A stretch of 64,000 nucleotides of DNA. Origin: Schizochytrium sp. TIO01 (lineage: Eukaryota; Sar; Bigyra; Thraustochytrida; Thraustochytriidae). Position numbers and translations under genes: made by a program. Where the stretch lies: NCBI GenBank assembly GCA_004764695.1, contig SMSO01000032.1, positions 1,634,501 to 1,698,500 on the forward strand, given 5' to 3'. Below are positions 1-10,410 of the stretch, in pieces (positions within the stretch are counted from its first letter, which is position 1; each line of letters begins with the position of its first letter). Below the pieces are notes generated by a model that did no database searches, had not been told where the DNA came from, and worked only from the letters and a program-made list of their open reading frames with translations.

Positions 1-1
1 T

Positions 2-934
2 CTTTTTGCTTGTGACAACCTCCCCTCGGAATGGCCATCAATTTTGCCTCTTTACCAGGAATTGGTTATCCAATGTGCTACTCTTGCACAGCAGACGCGT
101 CTCCTTGCTTCGGCAAAAATGGATCTTGGTAGCCTGATGGGCTCCGAGAAAATCAGTTTGCCCGTGATTTCAATTGAGAGTTTTGAGTCACTTGAAAAGC
201 AACGAGCAGATCTTCTTGCTCAGCTTGGCACTGATCAGCAACATAAGATTACTGCAGCGAAGCGGGATGCGCTCCAACAACAATTAGTAAGCTTAAACCA
301 TCATCTGTGGGTAATGGCAAAGCTTCAAGGCGTACTTTTAGATACTCTTGGTACGATTTATCGCAACACAAGTGACCTTGATGACCATACCATTGCTGAC
401 GGACTTTCATGGCTTCTCATCCAACTTAGTGGAGACCAACATCGGAAGTTGCGTTCCGTGACAAGCAATATAATAATCAGTCTCTCTTCTGTGACGAGTC
501 GAGGTGATGAATTCCGTCGTCTTCTTGGCGAAAGCTTGCTTCAGGTACAGGAAAAGCTGGAGCACTCTCGTCCTGGTTCTGGCTCAGATGATGCTTTGCA
601 CCGTGCGAAAGTGGAGCTTCTACAAACATTTGTTCGTCTTATTCCTCAATGTGCACCAATGCTCATAACAAAAATTCTACCCACAACGTTTAAGCTACTT
701 GTCGCATTTTGGGACGATCGTGACTCACATGTCCGCCAAACAGCAATCTCTCTAACAGAAGAATTAGGGAGAAGTAGCTCGCCCATTGAGGTTCGGTCAA
801 TTCTTTTTGATCCCAATGCTCTTGATATTCGTGCAGAAATTTCTCGTAGAACATCAAATTCGGCTTATCCAGATCGCCAGCAGTTAATGAAGCTATCACA
901 GTGGGCTCAGCAAATGGTAGCAGGTAAATCTTAA
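2..934 (+). CDS. HEAT/armadillo-like helical repeat protein, C-terminal part (5' end outside window)
   Basis: The frame is open from base 2 to the stop at 934 and has no clear start: the first in-frame ATG is internal, and the reading continues leftwards out of the window. This is therefore the last ~310 residues of a longer protein or its last exon. The visible part is almost all amphipathic helix, with a Gln/Lys-rich, coiled-coil-like stretch about 70-90 residues in. Helix pairs near the C terminus (around DDRDSHVRQTAISL) resemble HEAT repeats. Such repeats usually act as protein-binding scaffolds; I cannot assign a named family. Codon use is A/T-rich at third positions, as in the SAM-domain gene nearby and unlike the GC3-rich metabolic genes further right. 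Confidence 0.6.
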   Translation, partial: LFACDNLPSEWPSILPLYQELVIQCATLAQQTRLLASAKMDLGSLMGSEKISLPVISIESFESLEKQRADLLAQLGTDQQHKITAAKRDALQQQLVSLNHHLWVMAKLQGVLLDTLGTIYRNTSDLDDHTIADGLSWLLIQLSGDQHRKLRSVTSNIIISLSSVTSRGDEFRRLLGESLLQVQEKLEHSRPGSGSDDALHRAKVELLQTFVRLIPQCAPMLITKILPTTFKLLVAFWDDRDSHVRQTAISLTEELGRSSSPIEVRSILFDPNALDIRAEISRRTSNSAYPDRQQLMKLSQWAQQMVAGKS

Positions 935-2044
935 GTTCATTTGTTTTCATCCTTTAGAGAGAAAAACATATATATCCTTTGCTATTAAGAAAGTCAATTC
1001 ACATCCTTCCCTTCCATCTTTCGTCTTAGTTTTAGTTTTACTGTGGTACCATAATTATTTTGATTTTCAGTTGGAAATAGTTTGCTCAAGCTGCACTTCT
1101 AAAACAAAAAAGCAAACAAGAATCACAAGGGAAAACGGCACTTTTACCTGCTTCCCAGCACACGACTTTGTACATCGCAAATCATTTAGCAAGAGAAGCT
1201 GATATCTCTTGAAAGGAATGCTTCATGACATGGTTTCCTTTCGTTTTTGCTCCACCAACAAATAATTTTCTTGTGTTTGGTGATGTTGGAACTTCGAAGA
1301 ACTACATACACATATTAATTATGATGAAAAAGAATTAAAAACCTAAAGGAATGTCTTTCTCAGCACAAGGCTTCAAATATTTAGGAGCCTACTATTTCAT
1401 ATATTAATAGATGCTATCACAGCAATATCCCTTATCGTTTATGCATATTTTGATACCATCGAGTTACATTTGCGTTCTGTTACCATCTTCCGCGCCAGGA
1501 CTAGTCAACTTACAATTAGGTGAACTAGTCAACTATAGTTAGGGTGTATTATAGGAGGTAAATAAAATTATAAGTATTCTTGTTCTTGTATTGTTAAATC
1601 AAATAACAAGACCCAGAGGAGTATACAATGTTATGTTCGAGTGCAGAAAAGACTGCACAGGGAGGTTCTCCTGGATCCTCTTGTGCAGAAAATTTACTCT
1701 ACCCCTTTTAGGATTTGGTGTGGGTGTGTACCTACCTACCTACTTCAAAGCAGATGAAGTGATACGAAAGATTGATTTTTGACTCGATTGTGCGGGACGA
1801 AGATGGGCGACCTGGGAAATGGATGTGGTCCGCGCCGTAGAGTCCATGATGATGAACATCCAGGGTTAAGAATGCAGGCCCTGTATTTCAGAGATTGATA
1901 TTGGGAACAGTAGGTACCCCATACTATTAAAATTTTAAGTGCATGCAATACAATGTTCAGGCATGACGCTTGGACAGTGGTATGCTTGGGCCTTGACATA
2001 ATCGATTCGACACAAGCAGCAGCGAGCGCGTTTGCCTCGCTTAG
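935..2044. other. Intergenic, no gene recognised
   Basis: AT-rich. It contains an 11-bp direct repeat (ACTAGTCAACT) at 1500-1510 and 1524-1534. A perfect 6-bp hairpin, GTGCAG/CTGCAC, lies at 1641-1658, and a second GTGCAG at 1683-1688 could pair with the same CTGCAC. Short open frames on both strands (for example 1591-1782 plus and 1745-2212 minus) show no family resemblance. Confidence 0.5.
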
Positions 2045-2146
2045 CTTGCAGTCCTGACAAGGGCTGCTAGCGAAGGCTGTGCTCGGACAGAATTGCGTCT
2101 GGCTCCATCTGTCGTTGACTTGAGAAAGGAGCTGCGATATTCCAGT

Positions 2147-2809
2147 ATGAATAGCACTCTGGAACGAGATTATCGTCAGCTTTGCGAGAAGGCAGGCCTT
2201 CGTACCACACATGAGCCAGTACGCAAGCGGGGCTTATCAGCATTGCAGCGAAATGGGTCAGCGTGCGTTGAAAATAAACCTCTCACGCCATCTCCCCGTA
2301 GAATGACATTGGACGATGAACGTGCGCTTTTCAGTCTTCGTCTAGCTAACCTTGAAACTATTCAGAACAAAGCTGATATCGATACTCTTCAGGATAACCT
2401 CGAGGCTGCATTTGAGCAGTACGCACCAAGCCCGATGCTTCCGCAATACACGACTGAGAAGCTTCAGCTTTTTGCTGAAGCTCGTGATCGCCCTTTCGAG
2501 CCGAATTTGCAGACAGGATGGAAGTCCACAAGCAGAGTTTTGCAGATGGCATCATCCCAACTGATATATTCTCATAGTTCCCCAATGTTGATTAGCCAAG
2601 TTCTTGGCAATCATCGACAAAATCACCCTGTAGATGTAATGTTGAGACGGGCGCGACCAATAACAAGACAGCATAATCTTCGTCGAAGGCGAATATCTTC
2701 GAATCAGCATCAGATTCATTCCATGGCCGTTGAGGGACAACGACCTATGACAAGCAGTACGAGAGCGCGATGTAAAGCTCCTATGCAGTACATAAATATG
2801 TATCCATAG
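2147..2809 (+). CDS. Hypothetical basic protein
   Basis: A 220-residue frame counted from the first in-frame ATG at 2147. The frame stays open upstream to a TAG at 2042, and an acceptor-like TTGCAG sits at 2046-2051, so an earlier exon may be missing and the true N terminus may be longer. The first 120 residues are charged and helical (ERDYRQLCEKAG, then DDERALFSLRLANLE). The last 60 are very basic, with an LRRRR cluster and many Gln/His/Ser, and look disordered. No known domain is recognised. It converges with the SAM-domain gene on the other strand, with about 55 bp between the two stop codons, so their 3' UTRs probably overlap. Confidence 0.55.
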   Translation: MNSTLERDYRQLCEKAGLRTTHEPVRKRGLSALQRNGSACVENKPLTPSPRRMTLDDERALFSLRLANLETIQNKADIDTLQDNLEAAFEQYAPSPMLPQYTTEKLQLFAEARDRPFEPNLQTGWKSTSRVLQMASSQLIYSHSSPMLISQVLGNHRQNHPVDVMLRRARPITRQHNLRRRRISSNQHQIHSMAVEGQRPMTSSTRARCKAPMQYINMYP

Positions 2810-2863
2810 ATAATTGTAAGTTAGTTATTCATTTAAATTAAATAGAGGTCAAGCGTGCTTAAT

Positions 2864-5230
2864 CTACATGGCCAGTTTCTCATTAACCTTGCTAAGAACA
2901 CTTGCTAGAGTTGCATCGGTAGTTGAAAGTTTTCTGAGTAACTGCTGGCCCAAATACTTATTTGCGTCACATAATTCAATGCTCGTGGAATCCATAAAAG
3001 GTTCCAGTACATGCCGTAGTGCACTAGCTTGTGAACGAAGATTTGCAGCACTTTGTTTAAGGTTCTGCTGAAGAAGTGGCTCATTATTGGAGTGCGAACA
3101 CGGGGTATTGTGGTGATTGTCGATTGCATTGATTGCTCGAGATGCGTCTCGAAGTCGTTCCAAAGCCCTACTGAGTTGCAAAGTGACCGCTTGAGTTTGG
3201 TTTTGCTTCTCTAAACTCAGCCTGATCGTTCCTTCCTCATCGTTTTGTTGTGATGCTGCATTCAGTACCTTTGCAATTTTCTTTCGTGATGTGTTGATAC
3301 ATGATGAGGAATGCTTGGTCTGGGAGCCATTCAGTTCTGACTTGGTCCCTTTTTTCTCAGCGCGAGATTGTCGAAATTTTCGTGAATTGCCTTTGTTAGA
3401 GGCATAAGGAGTTTGACTTGCTTCATTTAACGAAGCATTCGGCCGCACATCCTTAATGTTAGTTTCTGCGATTTGTGATGTTTTTAGAAGGTAGTTTGTG
3501 CAGCTGTTCTCGCAATCATTTTGATTGGACTTTGCATCACCAAATTCCGTGTATGGTTTTCGAAAAATGTCAGAATTTGACATTTTACTTTCCATTGTCC
3601 CTGGTAGAGCTGTCGATTTGTATTCGTCGAAGCCAGTGGACTGATTATCAACAAAATTCGATTTGTCTAAGTGATGAGAATAATCAAGTGTGTTATACCC
3701 ATTTACTTGGGATTGCAAAACAGATTGATCGCAGGTGTCACACACTTTTGATGATGCCGAACCTAGGAAATGTGATTCTATGCTCTTTCCACAGCTATTT
3801 TTCTCGGTGTTTTCGTGGAACGGAGTTATCGAAGCAGATGGGTGTTGCTTAGGTGTACATGACGAATCTTCAGATATTTGAGCAGTTTTAATCGGAACTT
3901 GACATGGACGAACAGGCTCAGGTGGGGCAAGTGGATCCGTGAACTGAGCCATAACACTCGCTCGTGAACGAGATGCCCTTTCCAAAGGTGTTAAGATGGC
4001 ATCCGTAATACGTGTTGTTGACATACTATGCTGTATGCTTTCCAAGTTAGGTTTGGATTCATCAATCATTGAGGGCAATTGGTTTTCCATTTCTTTTTCA
4101 TGCTTGATTTTGATATTCAGGTTTATATTCTCAGGAGTTGTAGAATCTAAGGAGGCAATGTGATCTCCATACGATGTTTTGCTTTGCGAGAGTTCAGTTG
4201 GCGTTTGTAAAGTTTCCTCGGAGCTTTTTACAAAAGAATTTTGCATAAGTTGAAACGTGGGAGTCACCATTGCCAGATGACACCCTTGCTTCGTATTTTC
4301 TACATGAACACATAACGCATACGAAGCGTTGCACTCCAGCAGGGATTGGGCCAATAGCATTGTTTGATCAATTTCGAAAGAAAAATCTAATGATGCGCCT
4401 GGCGCAAGCGCCCCACAGTGTAACCATCCATCGCCTGCATCCGTAGAGATCTGGCCACGGCGTCGAATTGAGCGAAACGTTCGTTTGTGAGCGGTAATTT
4501 GCCTTGTGCGTATTTCACACTCATTTGCTAGTTTCTCTCCTAATTGCAATTGCTTGATAATATAGGCTGACAAGGCACCTGAGCCTTTGTCGTATGATGT
4601 GTGGCCATTCCATGAGATAAATTTCATCTTTCGTCGAGACTTTCCGCGTAGTGCAAAGAGCTTGCAAAATGCTTGACCAGTTGAATTCTGCTTGAAAATG
4701 AATTTTTTGCTGAGGATCTCCACCCTTAAGGATATTCGCTGATTCGCTCGAATGGCTGAAACGTAACCCTCAGAATCTAGCATTGCATCTCGGCCTTGCG
4801 GATCAGTGAGTTCCAGCAGGATACGTGCTTGTTTACAGCATGCAACGGGTTTCCAAAGTACTGAGCGCAATGCTACAAAGAGATTACCACTACGGACTTC
4901 ATCAAGGCCTAAAAGACGTTGCATGTCAGCGTTTGACATTTTGATAATGTCCTCACCAGAGACTGTAGTTTTATATATTGTTTGACGTATTTCAGGTATA
5001 TGGTCAATTAAGAACTCTCTTACATTTTCATACGACCAAAGCGCAACATGTGATTGAAGATAGCTTCTGCTCCGTTTAGGTTCTTCTTTTGTAGAGTTCA
5101 CGTTTGCCATCGGCACTTCCTCGGATTGTGGGTAATTTCGATCATCCAGCTTCGCCAGTAGGTGCTCAATATCAAATGTCGGCACTTGAATTCGAGCCCT
5201 GTCAAATCCTATTGGGAGATTCGATTCCAT
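2864..5230 (-). CDS. SAM-domain protein with coiled C terminus
   Basis: 788 residues from the ATG at 5230; the frame also runs eight codons upstream to a GTG, but the ATG is the natural start. Residues ~63-126 form a sterile alpha motif domain, recognisable from WSYENVREFL, the helix around EDIIKMSNADMQRLLGL and the closing helix ending ALRSVLW. SAM domains mediate homo- or hetero-oligomerisation. Residues ~130-330 look like a beta-rich module of unknown type (LELTDPQGRDAML; ASLDFSFEIDQTMLL). A long Ser/Thr/Asn-rich disordered region follows, with a basic patch around SRKFRQSRAEKKG. The last ~110 residues are helical and probably coiled (LQLSRALERLRDASRA). It looks like a signalling or scaffold protein; the exact role is unknown. 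It is transcribed away from ELOF1 across a ~0.6-kb shared upstream region. Confidence 0.8.
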   Translation of the reverse strand: MESNLPIGFDRARIQVPTFDIEHLLAKLDDRNYPQSEEVPMANVNSTKEEPKRSRSYLQSHVALWSYENVREFLIDHIPEIRQTIYKTTVSGEDIIKMSNADMQRLLGLDEVRSGNLFVALRSVLWKPVACCKQARILLELTDPQGRDAMLDSEGYVSAIRANQRISLRVEILSKKFIFKQNSTGQAFCKLFALRGKSRRKMKFISWNGHTSYDKGSGALSAYIIKQLQLGEKLANECEIRTRQITAHKRTFRSIRRRGQISTDAGDGWLHCGALAPGASLDFSFEIDQTMLLAQSLLECNASYALCVHVENTKQGCHLAMVTPTFQLMQNSFVKSSEETLQTPTELSQSKTSYGDHIASLDSTTPENINLNIKIKHEKEMENQLPSMIDESKPNLESIQHSMSTTRITDAILTPLERASRSRASVMAQFTDPLAPPEPVRPCQVPIKTAQISEDSSCTPKQHPSASITPFHENTEKNSCGKSIESHFLGSASSKVCDTCDQSVLQSQVNGYNTLDYSHHLDKSNFVDNQSTGFDEYKSTALPGTMESKMSNSDIFRKPYTEFGDAKSNQNDCENSCTNYLLKTSQIAETNIKDVRPNASLNEASQTPYASNKGNSRKFRQSRAEKKGTKSELNGSQTKHSSSCINTSRKKIAKVLNAASQQNDEEGTIRLSLEKQNQTQAVTLQLSRALERLRDASRAINAIDNHHNTPCSHSNNEPLLQQNLKQSAANLRSQASALRHVLEPFMDSTSIELCDANKYLGQQLLRKLSTTDATLASVLSKVNEKLAM

Positions 5231-5855
5231 CTTCACCAGACTTCGGCAATACACCTATCCCAGGCTTTCCTTAACCCGAGACTGTTTACGTTAGCCTCCA
5301 GTCGGCTGCAAAACTTTCACGCCGCTTTCTAGCAAAGACTCCTTCAATGTCCTCCGTATGACGGAGATCACTACTACTTGCGCTGGAGGTTGATGTCAAC
5401 ATTTAGGTTCTATGCACTTGCATTTCTATGCTCTTCATGCGATTAATATTCTGTATTTCGCATTCGGTTCCTATTACCATATGCTTATTATGGTAGTATG
5501 ACCGTTCGATATGAGCCTCTTTTAGATCGATCGTGTCGTTATATATAGACCATTATTGGCGCGGCCAATCTAAATAAGGAGGATGTCAGCTTCTCCCTCT
5601 TCTCCAACGCGGCGCTCTCGGAGCAGCAGACCCCCAAAGCTCATACATTCCGAGAGGCACGCCTGGGACGCTGTGCTTTACAGGGTTCGTTTAACAGGCC
5701 GCAGAAGCTGCGAGGCGGCTTTGCTGTGGCTGTGCCGTTCTTCAGCTCATCGATCGATTGGTGAGCTCGTTAGGTGGAAAGAAAACAAGGTCTCAGGGCG
5801 ACTTTAAGGACAAGCTCCTAATTTCGTGGCGTGTACAACCTAATTTGAGGCAAAC
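5231..5855. promoter_or_regulatory. Shared divergent upstream region with TATA-like box
   Basis: This 625-bp interval separates the SAM-domain gene (minus) from ELOF1 (plus). A TATATAG-type element sits at about 5541-5548, with a CCAAT-like element at about 5564-5569 in GGCCAATC, both on the ELOF1 side. A short frame starting near 5583 has no recognisable product and is more likely 5' UTR. The promoter call rests on position and motif only. Confidence 0.3.
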
Positions 5856-6518
5856 ATGGGCCGTCGTCGGCGTGCGCAGAAGAAAGTGGCGACCAAGAAG
5901 CGCGCCACAGTCTCCAAAGTCTTCAAGTGTCCTTTTTGCTCTACAGATGATGCTGTGACCTGCAAAATGTAAGTTTAATTGCACCAAAATTGCGTGCAGC
6001 AGGGAACTCGTGCGAGAAACAGCGTTTGTCGTGGAGTGACTTTGTTTTCAACCTATACTGGCTATGAAGAAGCTAAGATATTGTGTGTATTTTCAGAGAT
6101 GAAGAATGATGCTAACGATAATTCTACTGGTTTGGAAAATTCTTGCTTGCCATGATTGGTAATTATTGATGTACAGAGAGCATGGCAAAGGCATGGCCAC
6201 CTTGAACTGTAGAGTATGTGGTGCGGATTATCAGACAGTGAAGGTTAATTGTAAGTTGATTGATTCTGCCTTTCTCCCCTGAGTGAGGAGAGGCAATGGA
6301 AAAATACGTTGAAGATATCTTCATTATATTTTGATGTAGCACATGAATTTAAGTTATATGCTGACCCTTTTCTTCATGCCGCCCTGCACAATAAAATGGT
6401 ATACTTACGTGATATATTAAAATCTACAGATCTGACGGAGCCTATTGATGTCTTTTGTGAGTGGTATGATGCATGTGAAACTGAAAACGTTGCCGGAGCG
6501 GATGACGAGGACGAGTAA
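5856..6518 (+). CDS. ELOF1: Transcription elongation factor 1 homolog (ELOF1/Elf1), three exons
   Basis: Exons 5856-5968, 6177-6250 and 6430-6518 join to a 91-residue protein. Both introns (208 and 179 bp) begin GTAAGT and end CAG. The N terminus is the family's MGRRR plus Lys/Arg-rich tail. CPFC (exon 1) and CRVC (exon 2) form the four-cysteine zinc ribbon. Exon 3 carries the diagnostic YLTEPIDVFCEWYDACE, which matches the ELOF1 signature ending in DACE. The tail is acidic (ADDEDE). ELOF1 binds the RNA polymerase II elongation complex and helps transcription through nucleosomes and at DNA lesions. The length is normal for the family. Each exon alone is too short to be seen as a gene; only the join reveals it. 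It converges on the FAD oxidoreductase gene. Confidence 0.92.
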
Positions 6519-6893
6519 ATCGCATACAAAGACATATCTTCATCATATACGTGATATACGTTGTTCACTTTTGGCATAAACCTAGGAACTGAACTTGAAA
6601 GCCGTTTTTTAATGGAAGAGCATCTACTGGCTTAATTATTATATTCTGCCTTTTTCATTTCTTTGGTTTTCGCATCTTCATCATATTGGTATGCTGCTCG
6701 TTCCCTTTACAAAACTCATAAAAATGACAAACAATAATTTAATATTGTAGTAAAAAAATATTCGAGGGATTTTTAAAAAGCAGATGTAGAAACGCTTTTC
6801 ATGAAGCAACATCAAGAACAAGGGGTTAACTAAAATCGTTTAATTTTCACCGCATCTTTAAAAAAAAAAAAAAGCTCTCCTCCTTGATCCGAT
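6519..6893. other. Convergent intergenic region
   Basis: This AT-rich stretch lies between the stop codons of ELOF1 and the minus-strand FAD oxidoreductase, and holds both 3' UTRs. A run of 13 A lies near 6861-6873. Nothing else is seen. Confidence 0.5.
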
Positions 6894-8909
6894 CTATGCC
6901 CAAAACTGAAGCATCAAAGAGCGAAGACGCATGTAGTCCTCATGGGCATCGCGATCATATTCAAAAGGGTATGGGGCACCAAGCTGTGTAGCCGCTACTA
7001 CACCAGAGGTGAACGAGAGGTCGTGCCCATTGGCAGGTAAAACAGCAGATCCACAAAAGTAAGTCTGACCTTGTCTCGATCCTTGGAGTACAGGCCAACC
7101 TGTGACAGAACTTGTGAGTTGAAAGAGAGTTAAACAAGGGTGTGCCTCTCTCGATGTAGAAACCCAATCCGCTTGTGTGCCAGCTTTGTCAAGCTTATCG
7201 TCCGCATTGTAAGTCACAAGCATAGGGAGCTTGCCGTTGAGATGGCGAGTGGTGGGCGCCCAGGACGAGATGACGAAAGAATTCTCAATATTCTGTGGGT
7301 TCTTAGCTTCCACCTCAACATAATTGCAGTATGCTCCAAGGATCTCAGATTTATAGTGGTCAGGAAGCACAGCATCAGCATTAGAGTGAACGACACCCTT
7401 TTCGAAAGTCTTGTCACGGTCAGTTGTGTACATTGTATTGTTAAGCATAAAACTCTCCAGGGCATCGAGCATTCGCCTCTTAATCGATGAGATACTCGTA
7501 TCATTGTTGAGTCCGTTGGAAAGATTTGCTTCCGGAGGTGGGGCTCCTGGAAGGTCCGAACCTTTGCCATGAAGCATTCTGTTCATTGCCGGTGCCGAAC
7601 AAGCAAATACAACTGCATCAAACTTCTCAACATTGCCATCTTCATCATGGACAAAGACATCAAAGCCGGGAGTACCGTCCTCACGTGGTTCATAGCGCAC
7701 CTTTTCCACTTCACAGGAAGTTCGCACTGACTCTTCTGGGAACTCGCTAGCCATTCTTTTGATTGTGTCATACGAGTGTGTTTTCCACGCCTTCATGACT
7801 GGTACTGAGGTGAACGGAAGAATATCATTAAGAATCTCGGCCATCGTACTCGGGAGAGCATCCATCTCAACCTCGAGAAAGGTGGACGTATGCACAGGTA
7901 CAAAGATTAGTGTCCAGAAGCGCTCAGAAATGCCAAAGAGGCGGCATAGGGTGTGCAGCGGGATCATGTTCAAGGGGTTAATGAAGCTCAGTCGGTACAT
8001 GCTTGGAATGCGGGAGGGCTGGAAGATTGCGTTAACGCGCTTGACAAAGACATTCAGGCGATCCCACTTTTCGAGGTCCTTGGCAAGCTCAGCATCTGGT
8101 GACCAGTCTTCGCGGCCATGGGCAAATACACATTCTGTAGATCCATCTTGCTCTCGCTTGGTCACAAAAAAGCGCAGATCATGATCCTCACATTCGATAC
8201 CGAGGTCCGCGATGAGAGCATTGTAGTTGTGGAAATACTCATGAGGCCAAGCCAATACGGCAAGTCCGGTCTCCACCTCCTCGCCATCAACCTTCCAGGT
8301 CATTGCTTTTGCGTTGCCGCCGAGACGCGGCTTCTTCTCGTATAACATGATATCTTTGCCGCCACGGTTCAGGGTCCAGGCGGCCCCCATACCTGCGATG
8401 CCGCTGCCAATGACCGCGACACGCTGAGTAGGGCGTTGCTGAAGCTTTTTCTTTTGATTGGAGGAGGCAATGTAATACGCCGCAGCTGCAGCACCGAGTC
8501 CAAGGTTAATGTACAGTGCCTTGGCGCGTACAAGGGCTCGGACTTTGCGCAGGAGCGCGAAAACCTGCTTAATCCCTGATGCTCGAACAATTGCGTTAAG
8601 TGATTCGCGAGCTCGAGTCAAGAGTGGCTTGAGCTTGAACAGGCACGCGAGGATAGCAGCTGCAAGAAATTTATGCATGGACCGTTGGGGGTTGCTTCCT
8701 GCTTGGTTGGAAAGATTCATTGCAGCAGACTCCTGATGTTGCCAGACGAATCCTTCTTCTTGGGAGAAATCTTCCTGCATCAGAGTTTCATTTGAGGATT
8801 CCATGTGGCCCGCATTTGGGCAAAGGCCTCGACTTTCTAAGTTCACGCCACCTTCAAGGGTGTTCACCTCTACCGAAGGTGATGTCGTCATACCCGACTC
8901 GGATATCAT
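6894..8909 (-). CDS. Membrane-anchored FAD/NAD-binding amine-oxidase-like oxidoreductase
   Basis: 671 residues from the ATG at 8909; a GTG lies four codons upstream, and a second possible ATG is at 8891. An acidic, poorly ordered N-terminal ~75 residues is followed by helical basic segments and one hydrophobic stretch, LGLGAAAAAYYIA (about 136-148), that may anchor the protein. The Rossmann dinucleotide-binding motif VAVIGSGIAGMGAAW starts near 164 and is followed by YEKKPRLGGNAKAM, the FAD-binding pattern of flavin amine oxidases and phytoene-desaturase-like enzymes. VFACSAPAMNRML near 440 and the C-terminal YFCGSAVLPANGHDL fit the FAD-contact segments of the predicted NAD/FAD-binding protein group (COG2907-like). 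The substrate is unknown. The call is firm for the flavoprotein fold and weak for the reaction. Confidence 0.8.
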   Translation of the reverse strand: MISESGMTTSPSVEVNTLEGGVNLESRGLCPNAGHMESSNETLMQEDFSQEEGFVWQHQESAAMNLSNQAGSNPQRSMHKFLAAAILACLFKLKPLLTRARESLNAIVRASGIKQVFALLRKVRALVRAKALYINLGLGAAAAAYYIASSNQKKKLQQRPTQRVAVIGSGIAGMGAAWTLNRGGKDIMLYEKKPRLGGNAKAMTWKVDGEEVETGLAVLAWPHEYFHNYNALIADLGIECEDHDLRFFVTKREQDGSTECVFAHGREDWSPDAELAKDLEKWDRLNVFVKRVNAIFQPSRIPSMYRLSFINPLNMIPLHTLCRLFGISERFWTLIFVPVHTSTFLEVEMDALPSTMAEILNDILPFTSVPVMKAWKTHSYDTIKRMASEFPEESVRTSCEVEKVRYEPREDGTPGFDVFVHDEDGNVEKFDAVVFACSAPAMNRMLHGKGSDLPGAPPPEANLSNGLNNDTSISSIKRRMLDALESFMLNNTMYTTDRDKTFEKGVVHSNADAVLPDHYKSEILGAYCNYVEVEAKNPQNIENSFVISSWAPTTRHLNGKLPMLVTYNADDKLDKAGTQADWVSTSREAHPCLTLFQLTSSVTGWPVLQGSRQGQTYFCGSAVLPANGHDLSFTSGVVAATQLGAPYPFEYDRDAHEDYMRLRSLMLQFWA

Positions 8910-8921
8910 CTCGTCTTGCAC

Positions 8922-9848
8922 TTCAGACTACCAAATCTGACTTTGAGTCCAACACGTCACGGGGGTTCGGTTTTCAAGTTACAACCAAGACTTGCTCCTT
9001 CGCAGACCAAAGTTTGTCTTCACCCTGTGTCTAGGTTGGATGAATACCGCGAACAACAGGTAAGCTCTCCTCTGGTTCGGGGTGTGCTGTGCTGCTATAT
9101 TTTAGATTAACTAAGTAGATAGGTATAGTAGGGATGCCTTGACCTAGTGCCTAACTACAGTCTAGGTAGTACCTAATATGTATAGTATTAAGTCGTACAT
9201 GATAAGTTAATAAAATTTTCATACAGTGATAGCACATAACGTGATGATGTGATGTAAGGTATACCTTCTGTGATACTAAAGAGAGAAATGTGTAAAGCAG
9301 AAGATGTAAATGAAAGCGAAAAGTTGAACCACTGAGGATTGGGATGTCTTTTGCAAATACCCCCGAAAATCATGGCCAGGTAGTACGAGTTTGCAAACAC
9401 GTATTTAGGTGAATTCTAGTCTGAGTGGGTATGGAATACCAGTTATCAGAGTTACCTTTGCTTATATATTTACTCAGGTACTGTTATAAATTCTTCAGAC
9501 TCGTAATTCGCACCCTCCCCCGTGGAGACGGAAGAGAGGCTTGAAATAAGATTTCTAAGTAATTTTGTACATATCCTCGATCGAAACCCATTCAATAATG
9601 TGGTGAGTACGCTCACAATTTCTCCTGTCTTGAGGAGAGCAGTACTATTGTGATCAGTTTTGTTTATAATTCTTGAAACCTAGTGCAGGTTTTCCCTGCT
9701 ACGAGTACAAAATTTATTATTATTGTTAGGCCTAAGCCAATATAGGATTATTCTCTACCTATATCATATTTAAAAGTACTAGTAAAAAGAAAAAAAGAAA
9801 AAAAGAAAAAATAAAGACTTCAAAACAAAAAAGCAATCAGCGAGCACA
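8922..9848. other. Intergenic, TAGGTA-rich island and A/G tract
   Basis: A cluster of CTAGG/TAGGTA/TACCTA words spans about 9111-9180. A purine tract of A-runs broken by single G lies at 9783-9814, just upstream of the Pcc1-like gene. No open frame of interest. Confidence 0.45.
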
Positions 9849-10410
9849 ATGAGCACAATGGAGGAGGCATTTAGGTACCGCTGGTAAGTGAGCATGCTTC
9901 GAAGGAGTTGTTGTAGAGGTTACTGACACGCACAATCATTTCACTCGTGCTTGAATTTCTGTTCTGTGGCTTCTGGTTATGTGCTATGGTTACTGTGGCT
10001 CGGCGAAACCAACGATTGGCGAGGACAGCGAGGCGTCGTATGACTTCCCCTCGGACAGCCTTGCCACGAAGGCGTGTCAAGTGCTTGAAGTGGACCCTAC
10101 CTTGAACGAGGAAACTGGCAAGAGGAGTTTTTCCACTAAGGGTAACCAACTTTGCGTGTAAGTGTTGCAATGCTTTTGATTCTTTGTACAATATAGGTTA
10201 ATTTTGGTATACTCACTCAGGTCGTATATTCGCTCATCATGCATATTCATGTATCATTTGTGTGGTGTATTTCGTGAAATTTATTTGGTTTGTTGTTCTT
10301 GCAGGACGATTGAAGCAATCAATGCTAAACAGCTACGTGCTATCACTAACACAACGCTTGATATGCTCAATGTGGTGGTAAGCGCCATGCGCGAGTACCC
10401 GGAAAAGTGA
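9849..10410 (+). CDS. KEOPS complex subunit Pcc1/LAGE3-like, three exons
   Basis: Exons 9849-9883, 10029-10157 and 10305-10410 join in frame to 89 residues; a second in-frame ATG is at 9858. Both introns (145 and 147 bp) start GTAAGT and end AG. The protein follows the Pcc1 pattern: a first strand leading to YDFPSDSLATKACQVL (helix 1), VDPTLN, a middle strand ending NQLCVTIEA, then AKQLRAITNTTLDMLNVVVSAM. That last segment corresponds to the Leu-Arg-x-x-(ser/asn)-x-x-Leu-(asp)-x-(leu)-x-x-Val-x-x-(thr)-Met helix of yeast Pcc1 and human LAGE3. Pcc1 is the dimerising subunit of KEOPS, which makes t6A37 on ANN-decoding tRNAs. The length is typical. The family call rests on pattern recognition; the splice sites support the model. 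Confidence 0.75.

Noticed and set aside
1803-1898. 31-codon frame starting at an ATG upstream of the basic protein gene, possibly its first exon
   Set aside because: No donor in the right phase joins it to the acceptor-like site at 2046-2051, so the link cannot be supported.
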